A stretch of DNA of 64,000 nt from Symbiodinium natans (taxonomy: Eukaryota > Sar > Dinophyceae > Suessiales > Symbiodiniaceae): NCBI GenBank assembly GCA_905221605.1, contig CAJNDS010001413.1, forward strand, positions 193,501-257,500, written 5' to 3'. Each line of letters starts with the position of its first letter. Position 1 is the first letter of the stretch. The position numbers and the translations under genes were made by a program. This document shows, in pieces, positions 1 to 11,770 of the stretch. The notes under the pieces were generated by a model. It did no database searches. It was not told the DNA's origin and worked only from the letters and a program-made list of their open reading frames with translations.

Positions 1-262
1 CCACACCACCACACCACCACACCACCACACCACCACACCACCACACCACCACACCACCACCACCACGCCACCACACCACCACACCACCACACCACCACGC
101 CACCACACCACCACACCACCACACCACCACACCACCACACCACCACACCACCACACCACCACACCACCACACCACCACACCACCACACCACCACACCACC
201 ACACCACCACACCACCACCACCACCACCACCACCACCACCACCACCAACACCAACACCAACA
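1..262. repeat. 8-bp CCACACCA minisatellite grading into (ACC)n
   Basis: Positions 1-215 are near-perfect tandem copies of the octamer CCACACCA, with a few A-to-G variants (CGCCACCA) near 66 and 98. From about 216 the array turns into (ACC)n and then (AACACC)n, and fades by 262. It touches the window edge, so its full length is unknown. No coding potential is inferred. Confidence 0.95.
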
Positions 263-1109
263 CTAACTCCACACTCCACACACACCACTCTTGCCATAAG
301 AGCCTGAAATTCAGAAATCAGACTCAGTTCGGCCCCCCTTGAACTCAAGCTCAACGGAAGGGCTCTCTGGTTTCTCCTTGCCGAATGCCGTCTTCAACCC
401 AGATATCCTCGGCTGAGAAGCGCTGCGGACATGCCATGTTGTTCTCAGGCCGTGCTGGTGGCTGTTGTTGCGAGTACATGCACCTTCCTTGCGCTGCTTG
501 TGCCTGACTCTTGAGCCGGATGTTGAGGGTCGTGTCTGGACTGGGGGGCCTCTCTATGGACTGCGCTGAGCGGCTGGAAGTTGGCCAGGTTGGCGTTTGA
601 CTGCCTACCAGCGGAGTTTATGCGGACGGGCTTGGGTTCCGGACTGTCCAGCTGTTACATGGTTGATGCTGGGGGTGGAAATGGGGTGTCGAAAGCCAAT
701 CCGTGGCGAGGTCATCCCTGTCTTGGCATCCTCTAAGCCTCCCACGAATGCCTATGGGCACCTTCTATGGACCCGGTAGACTGCCTCGGCACGGCGTATG
801 ATGGACTTTGGCCCATCAGGACTGTTTTTGGACCCCTGAGGACTGGTGATGAACCTTGTATGAAGCCCGTGGAACTTTATAGCCTTGTGCACCTACGCCA
901 GCTATGAACCTCTTGCAGTCCCTTTACTAGTGTGAAGATTCTTCTACTGAGTGTTCAAACCCTGCGAAATTCTGTGTCGCACGCTCTCTCGCACCTCGAG
1001 CGTGAAAGCCCCTACAGCAAAGACGCAAAGTAGCGGCCCTTCAGCTCTCCAAACCCCCAGCTTCCTTCAAAACGGCCCAAAGAGAACGGCACAACAAACG
1101 ACCAAAAAA
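263..1109. other. unique sequence, no gene recognised
   Basis: Mixed-composition DNA between the left minisatellite and the first telomere-type block. Only very short open frames occur and none resembles a known family. I see nothing else in it. Confidence 0.5.
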
Positions 1110-1180
1110 CCCTAAACCCTAAACAATGTTCCCTAAACCCTAAACCCTAAACCCTAAACCCTAAAGCCTAAACTCTAAAC
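1110..1180. repeat. interstitial telomere-type block, CCCTAAA orientation
   Basis: About eight CCCTAAA heptamers, interrupted once near 1125 (ACAATGTT) and degenerating at the right (GCCTAAA, CTCTAAA). TTTAGGG is the telomere repeat of dinoflagellates and most plants. The degeneration and internal position indicate an interstitial relic rather than a live chromosome end. Confidence 0.9.
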
Positions 1181-2785
1181 ACCCTATAGACAACTCGTCA
1201 CTCGCAACGCGGCCTCCCGTGGAGCACCAGGACCTGGAGGCGTTTGCGGTCCTCTGGGGCGACTTCCAAGTCCTTCAGGTCAGATAATTGGGGGGTCTAA
1301 AGTCGGAGGGGCGTAGCAGCTCAAAGGAATAAGGTGCAAGTTTGGCCTCTAACCAAGGCTTACGGATTTGGGCTTCGGCATGGTTTGTGCGGCTAAAGAA
1401 AAGAGGGCATTCCGCATGGTGGGAAATGGAGTCATGGGCCAGCCAGTGTAGGGTTTGTAGAGATTAGAGTTTTGGCTTTGGGGCGCAGGGGATGCTACGC
1501 GCGCTTGGTCAATCGTTGAGGGCACTTGGCTACCAGGAATGACTCTCGTCACGAGCTTGTGGAACATTGGCTTTTCTGTGGCCCTGTGTCCCTGCTTTAC
1601 TTGACATAGGTCCCCAAGGCCTGACTCACCATGCTCGAGCAACGCGGATGCCAGTGTGGCCGGATATGCACTGAAGGCTATTTTTGTTACGTGTTTGACG
1701 AGCCATATCATGCCCTGTAATCCGGCCAAGCCTTGGGCCAAATAAGCTGCGGAGCCAGTGACACTCACTAAAGACGCGACGCCATGAAGTCAATTGAGGC
1801 CTTCAAGCTGAAGCTCTGCGAACGTATACCTTGAAATAGCCCCGAACACGAAGTACCAGTCCTTCAGAGCTGCGCCAGGGTTACGTCGTTGGGGGTTTTG
1901 AAGTGAAAAAGAGAAACTTGTCGCCGCACCCAGAAGACCCTGAGATGGGATTCCCTACTGCCACGCACATCCCTTCCAAAGCTCCAAGCAAATCTTGCAG
2001 ACTCAAAAAACATCAGTAATTGAAACAATACCAAAGAAGCCAGCATCCAGGGGCCCAAGCCTGCTGAAGCCCAACAAGACCCACCAGCACGCAACTCAGA
2101 AGGAGCAAGCTCTGCCCCCTAAAGGCCATATGGCATTGTCTCTGGGCATCTGGCATCCATTTCCAGCTGCTGACACCTGGCCTTCAACAGTGACATTGTG
2201 GCATGAAAACTCAAGGTTTCCAGGGATCCGAATCCGGAAAGAAGTGCTGCTCAAATTCCAAAGACGACTTTATCATATTTAGCTTGAACTGGTATGTACA
2301 GTGATTTGACAAGAGCATGATTCTTCTCAGCAGCCTACAATATCCCGTGCAGGCAATGCAAGAGCAGACACGCGCAAAGACATTTCCGTTGCTCCCACTA
2401 GGCTCACGAGGCAACCAATCTGCGCAGGCTTACATCTATTGCTGAAGTGTAGACATTGATCCTTGCAGCCGAAACCAAACCTTCAATTATGTAGTCGTAG
2501 ACCCCAACGACTTTCAGAATGTTGTCCGCGATCTTTTGCAGAACGTGAGCATTCAACATCTCGCTCCTTCTGTCGAGTCGTGTGGTGTCAACAAAGTTGA
2601 GGACTTGTGTGTCCAAGGTGTAACTTTACCAGGCCAATAGAAGCCTCTTACCTTCAGCAACCCGGACCTCAACCCCCAGTGGAATGCGCCGTTGGGGTTT
2701 TTGAGGTTTTGTAAACAAGATGACGCACCTGAACAAGCCTAGCAAGACTTGGCCACCGTAAGACCCCATGACATCCCCAGCGACA
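1181..2785. other. gene-free interval
   Basis: No recognisable coding family on either strand. The longest minus-strand open frame (1349-1768) has no domain I recognise and no coding-like features, so it is not called. Confidence 0.45.
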
Positions 2786-2853
2786 CCCTAAACCCTAAAC
2801 CCTAAACCCTAAACCCTAAACCCTAAACCCTAAACCCTAAACCCTAAACCCTA
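2786..2853. repeat. interstitial telomere-type block, CCCTAAA orientation
   Basis: Nine to ten nearly perfect CCCTAAA heptamers. It is cleaner than the 1110 block, suggesting a younger origin. It shares orientation with its neighbours at 1110 and 2975. Confidence 0.95.
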
Positions 2854-2974
2854 TTGAAGCTTCAAAGGCCTCCATTTCAAGGCGCTGCTCTGCGAGTTCC
2901 CGGGCTTGCACCGCCATGGCCTACGAGGCCACTTGGTGAGTCGGGGCTGTTGGGGACTGCCGAGGAATTTGCCA

Positions 2975-3028
2975 ACCCTAAACCCTAAACCCTAAACCCT
3001 AAACCCTAAACCCTAAACCCTAAACCCC
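2975..3028. repeat. interstitial telomere-type block, CCCTAAA orientation
   Basis: Seven to eight perfect CCCTAAA heptamers, only about 120 bp right of the preceding block and in the same orientation. The intervening 120 bp is not telomeric, so the two are either separate insertions or one array split by an insertion. Confidence 0.95.
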
Positions 3029-4035
<1,007 letters not shown>

Positions 4036-5025
4036 GGAGGAGGAGAAGGAGGAGGAATAGTGCAGCAGCAGCTGCCAAAACAACACCAGCGGCGGCAGCA
4101 GGAGCAGCAGCAGTGACCAGCAGTGACCAGCAGCAGGTTTTGACCCCTGAAGGTCCAAATGATGGAGCATGTACTGTGCGGGAACAATGAGAATGTGCTG
4201 ATAAAGTGTAGAAGTGCGCCAGAAAAATTTGAGGATGCCTGCGGGCCATGGGCCATCACTCGAAGGGAAGACTGTGTGATTTGACTAGGCCTGCCTCGGT
4301 GTGCAGATGAAGACTGACAAATGTTTATTCAGCCAAAAGTTTCGGGCAGGTGAGGGTTTTTAAGATTCAGTAAGGGTTGAGCAGCAGATACGAGTCCACA
4401 ATGCAGCTACTGGAAGCAGATTGATTTTCCCTAACCCGTCCTTCGTGCGCAGGTGCATGCATCGTCGGTCCTCGACCTTCGCCCATGTTGGGGGTGGGGT
4501 TTGGCCTTCACTTTAACTACGTGCACAGTGAGGCGCCGTTGCCACTACGCTCACCAAACATTCACAGATCGGTGGACAAGAACATCAGCTAGCAAGAGAA
4601 CAGCAAGGGATCCGTTCCTGCATGTATACTCTGCCTGCGGAATGCACGGCCATGCAACCTCGACCCAAACCCATGGCGAGTGTCCCGATCTCGTCTAGCC
4701 CTCCTTTATTGCATGGCATGGCCGCCTGGCCCAAAACCCAGAAGGGTTTTTGGGTTAGGGTTTAGGGAAAAAACCAACACAGAAGCCATACACAAGCACC
4801 GTATGCAGAGCGCCCTCCTCCATCGCAAGCAGCTCCGATCGCTGCTGGAGTGAACTGGCTTCCACCTGACAGTGGGCGCTTCACCTTCTAAACACAAAGC
4901 TTCAGAGATATTTGCGGGTGGCTTCTTGAACATCCAAAAACCCTCGCTCTTCGGGGTGCTGCTGCAACCCTGACCTGAAGCTTGCAAGAGCCCAACATCG
5001 GGCTCCACAAAGCCCCAAATAACCA
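4036..5025. other. gene-free interval with short GC-rich triplet tails and a mini TTTAGGG
   Basis: Contains GGA/AGC-rich tails of the triplet array (4036-4120) and a two- to three-copy GGGTTAGGGTTTAGGG stretch near 4747-4767. No gene is recognised. Confidence 0.5.
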
Positions 5026-5078
5026 CCCTAAACCCTAAACCCTAAACCCTAAACCCTAAACCCTAAACCCTAAACCCC
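5026..5078. repeat. interstitial telomere-type block, CCCTAAA orientation
   Basis: Seven perfect CCCTAAA heptamers. It lies about 100 bp left of an oppositely oriented TTTAGGG block (5177-5278). Confidence 0.95.
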
Positions 5079-5176
5079 AAAATTCAAAGCCCTTTCCTCA
5101 CATGGGCCACCTCCAGGACTTGCCGCTCACGGCAATCCTCAGCAGGTGGACACAACCATTGCAGGTTCTACATGGG

Positions 5177-5278
5177 ATTAGGGTTTAGGGTTTTTAGGGC
5201 TATTTGGGGTTTAGGGTTTAGGGTTTAGGGTTTAGGGTTTAGGGTTTAGGGGTTTAGGGTTATTTGGGGTTTAGGGTT
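5177..5278. repeat. interstitial telomere-type block, TTTAGGG orientation
   Basis: About a dozen TTTAGGG heptamers with a few interruptions (TTTTTAGGGC, TATTTGGGG). Read together with the 5026 block, the pair has the order CCCTAAA - 100 bp - TTTAGGG. This is the polarity of the two ends of a linear molecule, not the polarity of an end-to-end telomere fusion. Confidence 0.95.
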
Positions 5279-7989
5279 CTTAAACCCCCACATGGCTCTA
5301 CCCTGTTGCTGTACGGGTCATACTGCCACTCATGGAAACCTAATCACGTGGCCGAAAAGATTCCTTGGACTGCCGACGCACAACTCGGTGTCTACACCTT
5401 GGTGCTGCAAACACCCTACAACACCCGAATCCACCGCAACCTCGAAACCGGTCTATTTGGCTGTAGCGTTCTTCAGACCTTGGAGCATTTGAAGCCTGTA
5501 GAGCTCCAGTTGCAAGGTTTTTTGTGTGTCTTCGGGAATACCAGGTCCGGTGCGTGCATCAGCTGCCGTCGCGCTGCCTCCAACACGGGGCCCACCTCCG
5601 TCTCAGAAAACCCACATCGGCCCGCGGACTACCACACCTTCGACGTTACTACCCGCTACCACCGTCTCCCTTACTGCCATGGGCAGAGGCAGCGGCAGCA
5701 CACTCACACACTCTCTGTCTCTCTCTCTCTCACTCTCCCTCTCTGTGTCATCTGTCACACACGGTTCTGACAAGGCTGCTCAAGTTTCCAGGTGGGGCTG
5801 GGACCATCCAAAGCAAGGCATCTCCACCGGAGGCACTAATCTCCTTGGCGAACAGAATCCAAACAGTTCGCAGTTCAAGCCTTCTGGGTTCAACATGAGC
5901 CTACGAACAACGGTCAAACATGTAAGGAAGGATCTTTGTGTCATGGACGGCAGCTGAAAACCCATCGGCTTCTCTAGAGCCAGAGACAACGTGTGCATGG
6001 ACATGCACAGACCAAATTGCTGCATCCTCTCAAGCATCCTCAATTGCCATGTCCTAAAACGGTCGATTCAAGGGTGATTCTGGTCGTTCTGGCTGGAGGC
6101 TTATGTGCCAGAAACAACTGGGAATCACGAGAATCGAACCCATGTCGGTCACAGGTGAGCTCAACAGCTTCGCAAATTCGCAAATGGCGAGTCTACGACA
6201 TTGGGAGTACCTTATTGGGTCCTTATCATAAGGGGATCCTACTATTGGGGCTGTATTCCTTTGGGGTCCCCTATTATTGTAAACCGATATCACTTCAAGG
6301 CAAGTCTCGAGGTCGGAGATTCGCTGCAGGCACTGAAGTAGGAGATGCCTGTGTCCAGATGAGGTTCCAAAGCTGCGCGATCTTCCGTATTCTGAACATG
6401 ACCTTCTGCAACCTTCAACCCGAAAACCTGCAAAGCCATGAACAGAGACGACCAAGTTGATTTTGTCCAGTTTGTCGACAGATGACATGCGAGTCATCCT
6501 GACTGTACCGCTGCCGTCGAGTCAGAAACCCAGACGGCTGAAGGATCTAGCGAGTGCAACACGAGGGACAACGCAAAGGGCACCACATCTGCGAAGGAAA
6601 AGCGATGCCGAAGTAACTCACAATGACAGCTTGCAACCACTGTCTCTGGACTTGATGGGTCTTGCTGTGGGGTTTGAGTCAACGTCTAGGCTCTACGCGG
6701 CTGCAGAGGCAGCACAGCTCAAGGTAGGAGTTTAAGACATGGGTTTAGATTCGTTCTCAGGAGTCGGAGTTAAGTATGGAAAGTCTGTGCATCATCAGAA
6801 CTTGAAGCTGAACTCAACTTGTGAACGTTTGAACTCCAGCAACACAACTATGAGACACAACTGCCGCTTCAATCGCCCGGCATGAGCCGAAGCCAGAGGA
6901 CCCACTTTGCCCCAACATCAAAACTTGAAGAAAACATCCAACCTGGACCACGCTACCCTCGACTCCACCCCCTTGAGCCTTCACCCCAGACTCCATTCCA
7001 ACACTTTTCAATCATGGCAGCCGTACATCGGAGGTGGATGCCCCCGATCCGTGATCTCAGCTGGGGTATCATTTCACGTTGCCAAGGGTCCAGGGCTTGG
7101 GCAGGTTAAAGCACGAAAAGCTTCCCACTTCACCTGCCACTTCCGATTGTGGCCACGAAAGCTAGAGGATGCAGTAAAGGCACCCTAAACGTCCAAACTC
7201 GCAAACCTGGATCCTTCAATCCTTCTAATCCTCACCTCCCATGCACTGTACAATCGGCTTAGGGATTTGGGGGTGAGTGTGCTTGCTACGAACATCCGAC
7301 GAGTTGCTAGAATGGAGCCTTCCGACAAAAAAAGGAACTTTCCAACAAGGCCGCGGCCATTAACTCATTGCTTTTCATACCACTTGAGGCCCGCGGCCGT
7401 TTTTGTCACCAATCTGAACGCGTGATAGATTGATTGGTAAACGGCAACTCTCGCACGCTCTAGGGAGGTAGCCTTCGTGACTTTGAGGGGCGACAGCCCC
7501 CGAGCTAGGCGTGCAGGCCTTGTGTCTCGAAAGACCTTCACCACAAATAACCAAAGGCAAAATCTTCTTGAACAGTGTTTTACAAGTTGAATTTGCAGGT
7601 GTCACTGGCAATGTACAACTTTGAGGCTCAGGAGGAGTAAGGCACAAGGTCCAGTGATTTATGCTGCTCTCCGACACCAAGCGCATACACCAACATTTCT
7701 TGGCTTTGCGTATGTGTCTTCTATACCCATTGCTGTAGCACCTCCCGCCAATTGACTTCCGCTGGGAGCTCGACCCGTGCCAGCTGCGTTACATCCTGGC
7801 GAGAGAGAAGTTTGCGAGAACGAGGGAGGTTTGAACGCAAAACTTCAAAAGCTTCTGAACTCGCCTGCATAGGACTGAAGGGATAAGGATTCGGCTTAAG
7901 GTTTTCGAATCTTTTTAATCTTTTTGTAGATTGGCACAGGCCAGAGATTGAAGATCAAACTTTCAAGCAGTGAGCTTCAGCTCCTCAGT
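5279..7989. other. gene-free interval with a CT microsatellite at 5716-5753
   Basis: A short (CT)n tract lies at about 5716-5753. No domain or exon is recognised on either strand. A weak tRNA-like T-arm on the minus strand near 6120-6165 was examined and rejected. Confidence 0.45.
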
Positions 7990-8018
7990 GGGGGGGGGGG
8001 GGGGGGGGGGGGGGGGGG
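7990..8018. repeat. 29-base poly-G tract
   Basis: An unbroken run of G on the plus strand just left of a telomere-type block. Length is uncertain, because homopolymers of this size are error-prone in assemblies. Confidence 0.9.
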
Positions 8019-8114
8019 TCGGATTGGGGCTGGGAACAAGCAGCAAAAATAAGTTGAAAGGCTTTCCTCCGCGTGCTTGTCGACCCGACCACTGCGGGGT
8101 CCTCCAAAGGACGG

Positions 8115-8244
8115 TAGGGTTTAGGGTTTAGGGTTTAGAATGTAGGGTGTAGGGTGTAGGGTTTAAGGTTTAGGGTTTAGGGTTTAGGGTTTAGGGTTTA
8201 GGGTTTAGGGTTTAGGGTTAGGGTTTAGGGTTTAGGGTTTAGGC
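8115..8244. repeat. interstitial telomere-type block, TTTAGGG orientation
   Basis: The longest telomere-type block here, about 130 bp. It has a degenerate patch in the middle (GAATGTAGGGTGTAGGGTG) and perfect heptamers on either side. It is the last large block before the telomere-type cluster ends. Confidence 0.95.
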
Positions 8245-9408
8245 TTTTTGGTGTTGGAGGGGTTGGTTGGTCCTTTGGGCCAGGTCGGAACTTCTTTCGG
8301 TCTTTCACGAATAGATCCGCGGACATGGACTGCCGTTGCAAACGATGTGGCATTCTGGAAAACAGACACCCCCAAGCAACCAATGTTCCTCAAGCAGATA
8401 TAGATAGAACTCATGGTTTCACCAAGTAGGCACCCTCGCGGGATGACATTGCATACCCGGGACGCCGCTCGATGCGGGGAAAAAAGAGGGCGATGCGAGA
8501 TAACACGGCTCCGGAGAGACTCGGAGGTCGTGGCCCGCATGGGCAACCATGAATCCCTCAATACACCTCTCACGAGCACAGCCGAAACCCTTTCATACTT
8601 TCATGAGTCTTTCATCCCTCAGCCTGATATGCCCAGGAGTCCTGAGCCTCGCTGGGGGCGGCAAGAGTAGCGGCTTCCTCTGTCGCTTGGGTCTGGGCTT
8701 TTGGGGCACTTTCAGTCGGTTCACTGCCCGAAGCTGTCTCCCCCCTGTCCATGGCACCAAAGATGGAGAGCCATCTCTCTGCAGAAGAGGGAGCCCGCTG
8801 CAAACACGGCAAGAGCAAACGCTCTTGTGCCCTAGGGCTTAGGACAAGCTTGAAGACTATGAAGATGTTTTGTCAAGCTCCCGCACCACATCCCAAATTA
8901 CACAGCTGGTTCAAGTGCCAGGCACAGGTTTAGAAAGGCTTGGATAAACTCTGAACCAGCAAAAGCAAGACTCGAGTTTTGCTAGAAGGGATCGGGGTGG
9001 GACTTGAAGCAAGAACCCTGGGGTCAAGGGATGCCTGGAGGCAAATGAAGGCTTGAGGCTCTGGTGCTGGGAGCTTGTGCAGGACTTGGCGAGCTCGAGA
9101 ATGGAAAGGCGATACTAGGCATCTGGGCGCCGGGCCTTCTTTCACCAGCACTTCACGGACACCGTCGAAGAGCTGCTCGATTCCTGCCACAACATCCCTG
9201 AACCCAGAACCCTGCACGTCTGGGTCCTTGAGGCTTGTCTGGAGAAGCAGGGTAAAAGGGCCTTGCGTTGCTGGGGTGCCGTCAAAGACTGGAGCACATC
9301 AGGAACCCCGCAGCAAACGTCCTAGAATCATAAAGAGATGAGGTGGAACAGGTGACCTAAACCACTAGAAGACGCTTGGCCCGAAAGCATCGATTTGCGG
9401 TGCGTTGA
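8245..9408. other. gene-free interval
   Basis: Short open frames occur on both strands but nothing matches a family I know. Confidence 0.4.
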
Positions 9409-9680
9409 GTCTATGCACTTGACTCTGTGCGCTCGAACTGTATGCACTTGGACAAGTGTATGCACTTAAGTCTTAAGTGTATGCACTTATATGGTTGCAT
9501 ACTCACTTGTATACTGCACTTGTATACTGGACGTGTATGCACTCGAACTGCATGGCATTCAAGTGTGTTGAGTTGAATGCCATGCACTTGTGGTCAACTC
9601 TATACAATTCATTGGCATTCAATAGATCTGAAGTAAACGGACTTGAACTGTATGAACTTCACTTGCATGCACCCGACTCG
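9409..9680. repeat. degenerate 14-bp TATGCACTTGACTC-type minisatellite
   Basis: Repeated TATGCACTTG-type words (near 9413, 9449, 9468, 9480, 9532 and beyond) with irregular spacing and many substitutions. It is the same basic word as the clean array at 11468-11770, so it looks like an older, decayed copy of that family on the other side of the compound satellite. Confidence 0.75.
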
Positions 9681-9987
9681 GCTGCGCACGTCCTGTCAAC
9701 GCGATGCTATGAAAGAAAAGACAAAAACATCTAACGCGAGAGCCGTCAGCCATGAGCATCATCGGCAGTCGCTCTGAAGTCCAAGCTCACACTCCAGAGC
9801 GCCTTTCAAAGAAAAAAGGACAGAAGAGCGAGGTTGGCAAGAAGACCTTGGAGCTTCAAAGAGCAGAGAAGCACAGTGAAATCTGACCGAAGTGAGTTTC
9901 GCACGCCGGGAATTAAACAACCATGAAATTTGCGATGTTTTCGCACGCCCGGCATTGGAGCACCATGTGATTTTGCGAAATCACTAA

Positions 9988-10500
9988 CCATGGTATTTGC
10001 GATGGTTTTGGAACCAGCGAATTCGGGGACCATGGTATTTGCCATGGTTTTGGAACCAGCGAATTCGGGGACCATGGTATTTGCGATGCTTTTGGAACCA
10101 GCGAATTGGGGGACCATGGCGTTTGCGATGCTTTTGGAAGCAGCGAATTCGGGGACCATGGTATTTGCGATGCTTTTGGAACCAGCGAATTCGGGGACCA
10201 TGGTATTTGCGATGGTTTTGGAACCAGCCACGGAAGCTCCTTGCGATGGTTTTGGAAACAGCGAATTCGGGGACCATGGTATTTGCGATGGTTTTGGAAC
10301 CAGCCACGGAAGCTCCTTGCGATGGTTTTGGAAACAGCGAATTCGGGGACCATGGTATTTGGGATGCTTTTGGAAGCAGCGAATTCGGGGACCATGGTAT
10401 TTGCCATGCGTTTGGAACCAGCGAATTCGGGGGCCATGGTATTTGCGATGGTTTTGGAAACAGCGAATTCGGGGACCGTGGTATTTGCGATGCGGTGTTT
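9988..10500. repeat. 42-bp satellite array
   Basis: About a dozen units of 42 bp. CCATGG recurs at 9988, 10030, 10072, 10114 and so on, exactly 42 bp apart, and most units also hold GAATTC. Two places (about 10225-10250 and 10300-10320) insert a module CCAGCCACGGAAGCTCC that also belongs to the next array. Because 42 is divisible by three and the unit lacks stop triplets on the plus strand, all three plus frames stay open with a 14-residue period. Whether any is translated is unknown. Confidence 0.95.
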
Positions 10501-10835
10501 TCAGACGCCCAGGGCGTCTGCGGCGTACTACGTTTGTACTCAAAAAGTCGACTTTCCAGCCACGGAAGCTCCGCGTGTCCGCGGCGTACTACGTTTGTAC
10601 TACGGAAGCTCCGGGTGTCCCCGGCGTACTATACGTCTGTACTACAAAAGTCGACTTTCCAGCCACGGAAGCTCCGCGTGTCCGCGGCGTACTACGTTTG
10701 TACTACAAAAAGTCGACTTTCCAGCCACGGAAGCTCCGTGTGTCCGTGGCGTACTACGTTTGTGCTACAAAAGTCGATTTTCCAGCCACGGAAGTCCCCG
10801 GCGTACTACGTCTGTACTACACAAGTCGACAAAAA
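10500..10835. repeat. about 62-bp satellite array
   Basis: About five units carrying GTCGAC (10547, 10650, 10712, a variant at 10773, 10825), the CCAGCCACGGAAGCTCC module and GGCGTACTACGTTTGTACTAC. Usual spacing is 61-62 bp, with one longer unit and one shortened. It follows the 42-bp array directly and shares a module with it, so the two probably arose from each other. Confidence 0.9.
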
Positions 10836-10848
10836 AAACGCAAAAACA

Positions 10849-11335
10849 CTACGGTTTTCGCACCGCGAGCACGCGAAAACCCGCAGAGGGGTTACGTTTG
10901 CATGTCAAGAAACGCAAAAACACGACGGTTTTGGCACCGCGCCAACGCCGAAACCCGCAGAGGGGTTACGTTTGTATGTCACAAAACGCAAAAACACGAC
11001 TGTTTTGGCACCGCGCCAACGCCGAAACCCGCAGAGGGTTGTCTGCGGCCACGGAAAAAAGTACCAAAAACGACGGTTTTAGCACCGCGACCCGGCGATT
11101 ACCCGCAGAGGGTTGTCCGCGGACCTAAAGAAACGTAAAAAAACGACGGTTTTAGCACCGCGACCACGCCGAAACCCGCAGAGGGTTGTCCGCGGACACA
11201 AAGAAACGTAAAAAAACGACGGTTTTAGCACCGCGACCGCGCCGAAACCCGCAGAGGGTTGTCCGCGCAAATCAAGAAACGTAAAAAAACGACGGTTTTA
11301 GCACCGCGACCACGCCGAAACCCGCAGAGGGTTGC
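10849..11335. repeat. 73/74-bp satellite array, seven copies
   Basis: Units begin with a C(G/T)ACGGTTTT-type motif at 10849, 10923, 10997, 11071, 11144, 11217 and 11290. Spacing is 74 bp for the first three intervals and 73 bp for the later ones. Each contains GCACCGCG and AACCCGCAGAGGGTT. The last copies are nearly identical, suggesting recent amplification at the right side. Confidence 0.95.
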
Positions 11336-11467
11336 AATCCCGATTGGCGATGTCAACCCAGCCCGCCGCCTTAGAAAGAGTAATTTTAATTTAGAGATCT
11401 AGGACTGGGTACGAAGGTCTACTAAATTCTACGTAAATCTCGTATTTTCTATTAACTTCTACTTCAC

Positions 11468-11770
11468 TCTATGCAATTCACTCTATGCACTTCACTCTAT
11501 GCACTTCACTCTATGCAATTCACACTATGCAATTCACTCTATGCAATTCACTCTATGCAATTCACTCCATGCACTTCACTCTATGCACTTCACTCTATGC
11601 ACTTGACTTCTATGCACTTCACTCTATGCGCTTGACTCTATGCACTTCACTCTATGCACTTCACTCTATGCACTTCACTCTATGCACTTCACTCTATGCG
11701 CTTCACTCTATGCACTTCACTCCATGCTCTTCACGCTATGCACTTCACTCTATGTACTTCACTCTATGTT
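11468..11770. repeat. 14-bp TCTATGCACTTCAC minisatellite, about 21 copies
   Basis: Clean tandem array with unit TCTATGCACTTCAC and variants CAATTCAC, GCGCTTCAC and CACTTGAC. One copy has an extra T (11604 region). It belongs to the same word family as 9409-9680. Confidence 0.97.

Noticed and set aside
5026-5278. Head-to-head telomere fusion
   Set aside because: A fusion would read TTTAGGG then CCCTAAA; here the order is the opposite.
6113-6180. tRNA-like sequence on the minus strand with GGGTTCGATTC T-arm and a CTGTGAC loop
   Set aside because: A T-arm can fold, but the anticodon stem does not pair, there is no variable loop, and no matching 5' acceptor strand lies upstream.
10849-11335. 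CRISPR-like regular repeats
   Set aside because: Units are contiguous satellite copies with no unique spacers, and the genome is eukaryotic.
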